Source: Acanthosoma haemorrhoidale (Eukaryota; Arthropoda; Insecta; Hemiptera; Acanthosomatidae). Taken from it: a stretch of DNA of 64,000 nucleotides. Below are positions 59,901 through 64,000 of this stretch, one piece after another. The position numbers were made by a program, and so were the translations under genes. The first letter of the stretch is position 1, and each line of letters starts with the position of its first letter. The notes below the pieces were generated by a model. That model had not been told where the DNA came from and searched no databases. It saw only the letters and a list, made by a program, of their open reading frames with translations. Where the stretch lies: positions 119,161,866 to 119,225,865 of the forward strand of contig OV884011.1 in assembly GCA_930367205.1 (NCBI GenBank). The letters are read 5' to 3'.

Positions 59901-62635
59901 AAGCAGTCTCACTGCAAAATGGAAATGCATTTGCATCTCTTTCTATGGGACACTAGGTATATATGGAAAAAACAATAATGATTTGGCTATGATTCTTAAA
60001 AAAATCAAATATCAAGAGCATCAATGGGTGGTTTCAGTAGACAGGTTATACAAAATAGAGATGGTTTTTATGCTTGTGGGGCTGTAGATCCAGAGATCTA
60101 CATTGGAAAAAAACTGAGTGGCCACACCGAGACGCCTTAGTCCCCAGCCCCCCCTTATTACAAACATATTGTACAACACATGCACGGCTGCGTATAAAGC
60201 TCAAGGTTGCAAGGTGAGCTTAAAAGTTCATTTCTTACACTCCCATATTGACTATTTTGACATATTGACTTGGGAGCTTTAAGTGAAGAGCAGGGCAAAA
60301 GATTTGACCAGGATGCTGGTGATGTCAAGAAATGCTACCAAGGAAGACGGGTTTTCAATATGCTAGCTGACTACTGTTGGATGCTCAAGCAAGAAACCAA
60401 AAGTGAGTTCGGAGAAGCATCTAAGAAAAGAAGAAAAGAGTTCACAAAGGGTTCAACAAAAAAGAGTCAACATAAAATTGTTCGCATATATAAAAATATT
60501 GTTCAATTAATTAAGAAATTATGTTTAGTTCATAGTAAGAAAATAGTGATTTTTTTAATTACTGTATATTGTTTTTTCAAACCTCTCTGTATATACTGTA
60601 TGTGATTGGGGGGAAATGAAGGTCATTTTTGGATTCAGCCCACTTTAAAACAATAGAGCAAAAAACTCCCATGCAGCTGAATTTTTTTTTTTTGCAGACC
60701 TATGTAATGAACAATGTTTCTATCAAAAAAAAAAAATTAGTTAGCAATTACATAAAGAAGCTACAAATGGTGGCCTTAAATTAATCCTGAATCCAATAAT
60801 ATTCTAATTATTGTCTCATTATGTTATAATTACATTTTATATCTACAGTATATTATATCTGAGCAAAATCATTCACTGCTCTTGCAACCTTGGTTTTTCT
60901 TCGAGGAAAGTGGCAGCTACAAAGTGGGGCCCTGCCTTGAAATGACATCGATTCTTGGACTATAGATCTTCTTCCAAGAAGAAACAAACTTGAGAAAGAC
61001 CATGCAGGGTTACTTTTTGATAGACTAGAAAAGGCAATACTGTTTACCAGAAGCAGACCCTATGAAACTGTATAATTAAAGTGCTATCTGTCACAGGAAA
61101 TTGGAAGAATTCCACAGCTCATTTTCTATTTTATAGTCACCAGTAAAACATGAATACTTCATCATTGAATGACATCAAAATTGAAACTAATTACACATGG
61201 TTTGTGATCTTTTATGAAACTATGCTCCCTGACAAAAGTATTGCAACACCTAGATAATTCTAATTAAAACTCTAGGATGAACATGATATCCAATAACAAA
61301 TAACAAATAAAACAAATTTTTAGGATAAAATCAGTGTTATTAATTATAATGCTGAAAATTTCAAGATTGCCTTTATCTATTGATCACTTCCCCTTATTCA
61401 ATTATTTATAACATGGATATTTTCTTCATTATGTCTTGATGGAGTTCTCAATATGGCTTGAAATACGTTATCCTACCTTTTTAGGGTAGTGAAAATGAAT
61501 CAAAAAACTGAAAGATGCTCAATTAGGCGAACTGCAGGATTTCTGAGGATGACCAATACATGTGAGATGAGATGACAGGTTTCTGTGTCTTCAAGCTCTC
61601 TGTACAATGTTCTATGATGAGAAATGGTTGTGAAATGGGCCTTCCTGACTGTTGACGATGAAATATGGATGTTCTGTACTTCAGAGATTAAACATTGTTG
61701 GCCCTGATCTGCTGGCTACTTTGTTTTGAGTACTTGAAATTGTAAGTATCACAGTGACGTAACTTGTTTTGATCCTAAAATTTTGTTTAGTTACTTTTTT
61801 GTTAACCATGATATCACAAAATGTTCATTGTGCCTGCCTCACAGCATTTCTTCCAAGCAGAGATGGAACATAATGGCTAATACAGGAGATGAATTTTTTG
61901 GCGTTAGCTAAAAAGTCATCCACAGGGAATGGCATAAGAAAGATGTAGTGTGTTTAAGATAGTTTGACCTGCATTGGAAATTTACTGCAATGTGGCAGGT
62001 TTGATTCTGTAAGGCATATCTTCCTGAAAGTGAGAAATTTTCTTTTTGTCAAGGACTGATATTGGCAAGCCACAAGCTGAACTGTCTCGTCTTATAGATT
62101 ACAGAATGTTAAGGCAATAATGTGAATAGGTACTTGTTAAGCATGAAATATCCTATGTGGACCTAGAGACACCAATGAATGTAGTTAAAGTAACTATGAA
62201 TAATAAAAAACCTAACTTCTCATCCGTCATACCAAGAATGTTTGTCATCAGCAGGGTCCATCAGAATATATTTGCCCCCTGCTTTAAGTTGGAGTATAAC
62301 CTTAAAATTTAGATGTCAAATATAAACTATTAATATTTGTACTAAAGCAAATATATTACAATCTGAAATACAATTCGTTCAATTCAATGAATTTCTTAAT
62401 GTAATTTCTACCGATGAATATAAATTAATTGATATGCTCTTTGAGTGTCTGATTTAACTGAAAAATTAATATTTGAATCAACTGATAGGACATAAAAATT
62501 TGAATACATAATTACTATAAATTTGGTATTATTATAAATAGTGGTATAGTTAAACAGAAATATTGCAAACCTGAAATGACCATGGTAATTTCCCCTAGAG
62601 AGTAGGAATTTCGACACTCGATAAGTTGGGAACAT
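53914..62635 (-). CDS. LETMD1: LETM1 domain-containing protein 1
   Basis: Exons in transcript order: 62635-62571, 58574-58418, 58254-58064, 56532-56241, 56151-56002, 54090-53914. They sum to 1032 nt, 343 residues plus TAA; human LETMD1 has 360. The short first exon (MFPTYRVSKFLLSRG) is basic and hydrophobic, as in mitochondrial presequences. Then come SYYNFV..FPAAFRIY..KIGLQ, a hydrophobic span (VAPVLLISALPFASYVMFPLAFIFP, about 117-141), the HFWSLQQR region, and the LETM/ribosome-binding-like domain with RRRKRLSERAEHI, MTHDDIRMACFFRGLNPTNM and WLSQWV near the end. The family is a mitochondrial inner-membrane/matrix protein needed for normal mitochondrial function in mammals. The start was chosen because its donor phase fits the next exon. 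The first intron is about 4 kb and full of repeat relics. Confidence 0.92.
54626..55530. repeat. Segment bounded by TGTAACAC direct repeats; possible LTR-like insertion
   Basis: TGTAACAC occurs at 54626-54633 and 55523-55530 in LETMD1 intron 5. The first is followed by CCCCGTACCTAGCGGG, a start reminiscent of LTRs beginning TGTAACACC, and by a TATAACCGGG / AATAAA pair. No pol motif or second LTR was found. The boundary repeat could be coincidence. Inside, a reverse-strand frame (55238-55426) contains VECAATCMATHKYGGVN.TAGRWSC, weakly like a PAN/apple Cys pattern. Confidence 0.3.
56850..57880 (+). mobile_element. Non-LTR retrotransposon RT relic (RTE/Jockey-like)
   Basis: Forward translation with frequent breaks shows AFDLVPRDEIWNILTKK, the KAFD.V region, then FPMHQCVKEEDGLNPLLF, clearly derived from the GVKQGDGLSPLLF motif of RT. 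VDEIALI follows as a decayed ADDIALI, then W/LERNNM and a C-terminal LRWCTSQLSF..QRDWQ stretch. The first Asp of the active site is changed or frame-shifted. It lies antisense in LETMD1 intron 3 (56533-58063). Clade assignment is uncertain. Confidence 0.75.
59240..60510 (+). mobile_element. Relic of a widespread, unclassified arthropod repeat ORF
   Basis: Pieces in consistent order on the forward strand: KTWAAHKVCR, FGIPKIWHKKNQPHYR, LDSAITQCPIAL, AELLGSRLK-like, SWYRHQEKKFTQFF.KEGN, LFIDSSK, GNAFAS/GHY-like, and after a large internal deletion LGALSEEQGKRFDQD (60270 on) and YQGRRVFNMLADYCWMLKQET. I recall this co-linear set from many uncharacterised, high-copy proteins in arthropod genomes, about 500-700 residues long, with no agreed transposon class. 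Stops and frameshifts are frequent. It is antisense in LETMD1 intron 1. Confidence 0.6.
61225..61265 (+). repeat. Tc1-like terminal repeat fragment (tentative)
   Basis: CTCCCTGACAAAAGTATTGCAACACC resembles the ends of Tc1-family elements. I did not find the opposite end or a transposase nearby, so only the short motif supports the call. Confidence 0.3.
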
Positions 62636-62894
62636 GTCATTCAAGGATGACAGGTAATAGTTGAAGTTTATATTAGCCTGCGATAGTAAACATAGCGTTA
62701 CTGTTATCTCGAAGGAAAGGTTATGCTACTCAATAACACTGACAGTATGTCATTTAATGAGATTCTGACATAAAATATTCAAAACAAAAGCTCTGACAAT
62801 TAATTAACCTAGTAAAATTAATTTTAATTATTCGTACATATTTATTTTTAAACATCATTTATGAAAACACTAGTGCTTCAATTTATTTATTAAT
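62636..62894. promoter_or_regulatory. Upstream region of LETMD1
   Basis: AT-rich sequence immediately 5' of the chosen ATG. No TATA box or initiator could be assigned with confidence. Confidence 0.3.
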
Positions 62895-63320
62895 TTAGGC
62901 TTCCATCTCAACAAAAGGCTGAGATGAAAACCACACACGAGGCTAAAAAGACAAGAACTAAACAGACGCTTTGGACAACTGTAGAAACTACAGGACATCC
63001 CATCTCTCAGTAGAAAATAAATTACTAGTCTACAAAGTTATACCTAAGCCAATCTGGACATACGGAATAGAGCTATGGGGGACAGCAGAAAAGTCTAACA
63101 TCAAGCGTATCCAATCCTTTCAATCAAAAGCCTGAGAACAATAGTAAATACCCCTTATTACATCAGCAACAAAACCCTTCATAATGATCTTAATATACCC
63201 TACATTCTTGAACTCGTCCCTTTCAAGTTCATAAAATTCCATAGTAACCTATCCAACCATCCTAATCCCATAAAACAGTCATTACACTGCGCCACTCATC
63301 CCTACAATCCTCCTCGGAGA
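62895..63320 (+). mobile_element. Jockey-type RT C-terminus relic
   Basis: A forward frame reads SLSVENKLLVYKVIPKPIW, TYGIELWGTAEKSNIKRIQ and SFQSKA. Broken frames follow, resembling APWYVSN..LNIPT..EI and HPNPL..RRLKR. This is the characteristic region after the RT domain of Jockey-clade LINEs, read sense to the window. Stops appear after QSKA. It lies directly upstream of LETMD1 exon 1 on the opposite strand. Confidence 0.8.
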
Positions 63321-64000
63321 CTAAAACGTCAGTAGCCTCGTGACCTGCTATAAATACATGACAGTGGGAGTCTTGACAATGGGCAGTTTCTCCATTCATG
63401 TCATGAGCGTCTGTGGCTCTCGCGCTCTTGGTCAGCCTCCGCTGGGTCTTATCCAGTGACATTGGAGGAGCGTGGGGGACATCCGAAGATTCCGCCTCCT
63501 CTTTCGCACGCGAAGGAGGTGACAACCATGTGGACTTGGGAGGGCTCTGGGCTGTTTGTAAAAGCTGTATAAATGAACGAGTGAATGGAAATTGTAAATA
63601 TGATATGAATGAGATCATTTATCACAATTACTTATTGCCCAATGAGGCAAATTGTTATTTTATCATAATAAATTTGTTATTAATTATTTATTACAGAGCT
63701 GGAAGTGAAGGGCGCTGCTTTCAAATATTTACGGGATGGGTAATCGACTTCCGCCTACGTCCATGATATAGGACAGTGCACAGTGGGTCAAAGTCCCGAT
63801 CTATGAGGACAAAGCCTTTACGATCATGGTGACCTAAAATAACTTCATATGGGGCCTTTTTTTTTGCACACTAAATTTAACAAAATAATTTAACAGACAT
63901 CAAATAATATTTATATTAACAATAGGATCTTCTGAACGAAGTTCTACGGGCGAAGGATTTTTCGTTGTTGCAATGCAGTTCTTTCACTTCACTTACAAAT
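63321..64000. other. Unassigned right end of the window
   Basis: The first part (to about 63690) may be the 3' UTR of the Jockey relic; it is GC-richer than its surroundings and has overlapping open frames on both strands without known motifs. The last 300 bases show no recognisable gene. Confidence 0.35.

Overview
The window is a piece of an animal nuclear genome, most probably an insect. It is AT-rich, has GT-AG introns up to about 4 kb, and is littered with old transposable elements. Five host genes could be read exon by exon from conserved protein motifs and splice sites. Their coding exons join in frame, and protein lengths match known orthologues where I can compare. Best guesses at identity: a Pep-type zinc-finger protein (arthropod family), PSMA4, AFG3L2, ZC3H3 and LETMD1. 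Hemiptera or another hemimetabolous insect would fit the repeat content, but species and order cannot be fixed from sequence alone.

Layout. 1-1170: degenerate mariner element cut by the window edge. 1952-14640 (+): Pep-like gene, 11 exons visible, 5' end not seen; its introns hold a long palindromic MITE, a solo LTR, a second MITE-like inverted repeat, a partial copy of one of its own exons and a hAT relic. 14641-19935: intergenic, with a gag-only LTR element (about 15905-18722) and a 56-bp retroposed tail with a 15-bp target duplication. 19936-24647 (-): PSMA4. 25094-35600 (+): AFG3L2, head to head with PSMA4 across 446 bp that contains a tRNA-like SINE; one intron carries a mariner-like element with about 80-bp inverted repeats. 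35601-40403: intergenic. 40404-44461 (-): ZC3H3 with five CCCH fingers. 44462-53913: gene-poor repeat graveyard (Copia 5' part, Jockey-like ORF1 and RT relics). 53914-62635 (-): LETMD1, whose introns hold an RTE/Jockey-like RT relic and pieces of a widespread arthropod repeat ORF. 62895-63320 (+): C-terminal RT relic.

Working relations. PSMA4 (20S proteasome alpha ring) and AFG3L2 (mitochondrial m-AAA protease) are divergent and may share a promoter. AFG3L2 and LETMD1 are both expected at the mitochondrial inner membrane. Pep and ZC3H3 act on nuclear RNA. Nothing shows a cluster or operon; the order looks like ordinary insect synteny. No bacterial-type system, CRISPR array or clear functional tRNA/rRNA gene was seen. 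The best leads are the mosaic LTR pair, the SINE in the divergent promoter, a GC-AG intron in AFG3L2, the near-perfect palindrome and the unclassified repeat ORF.
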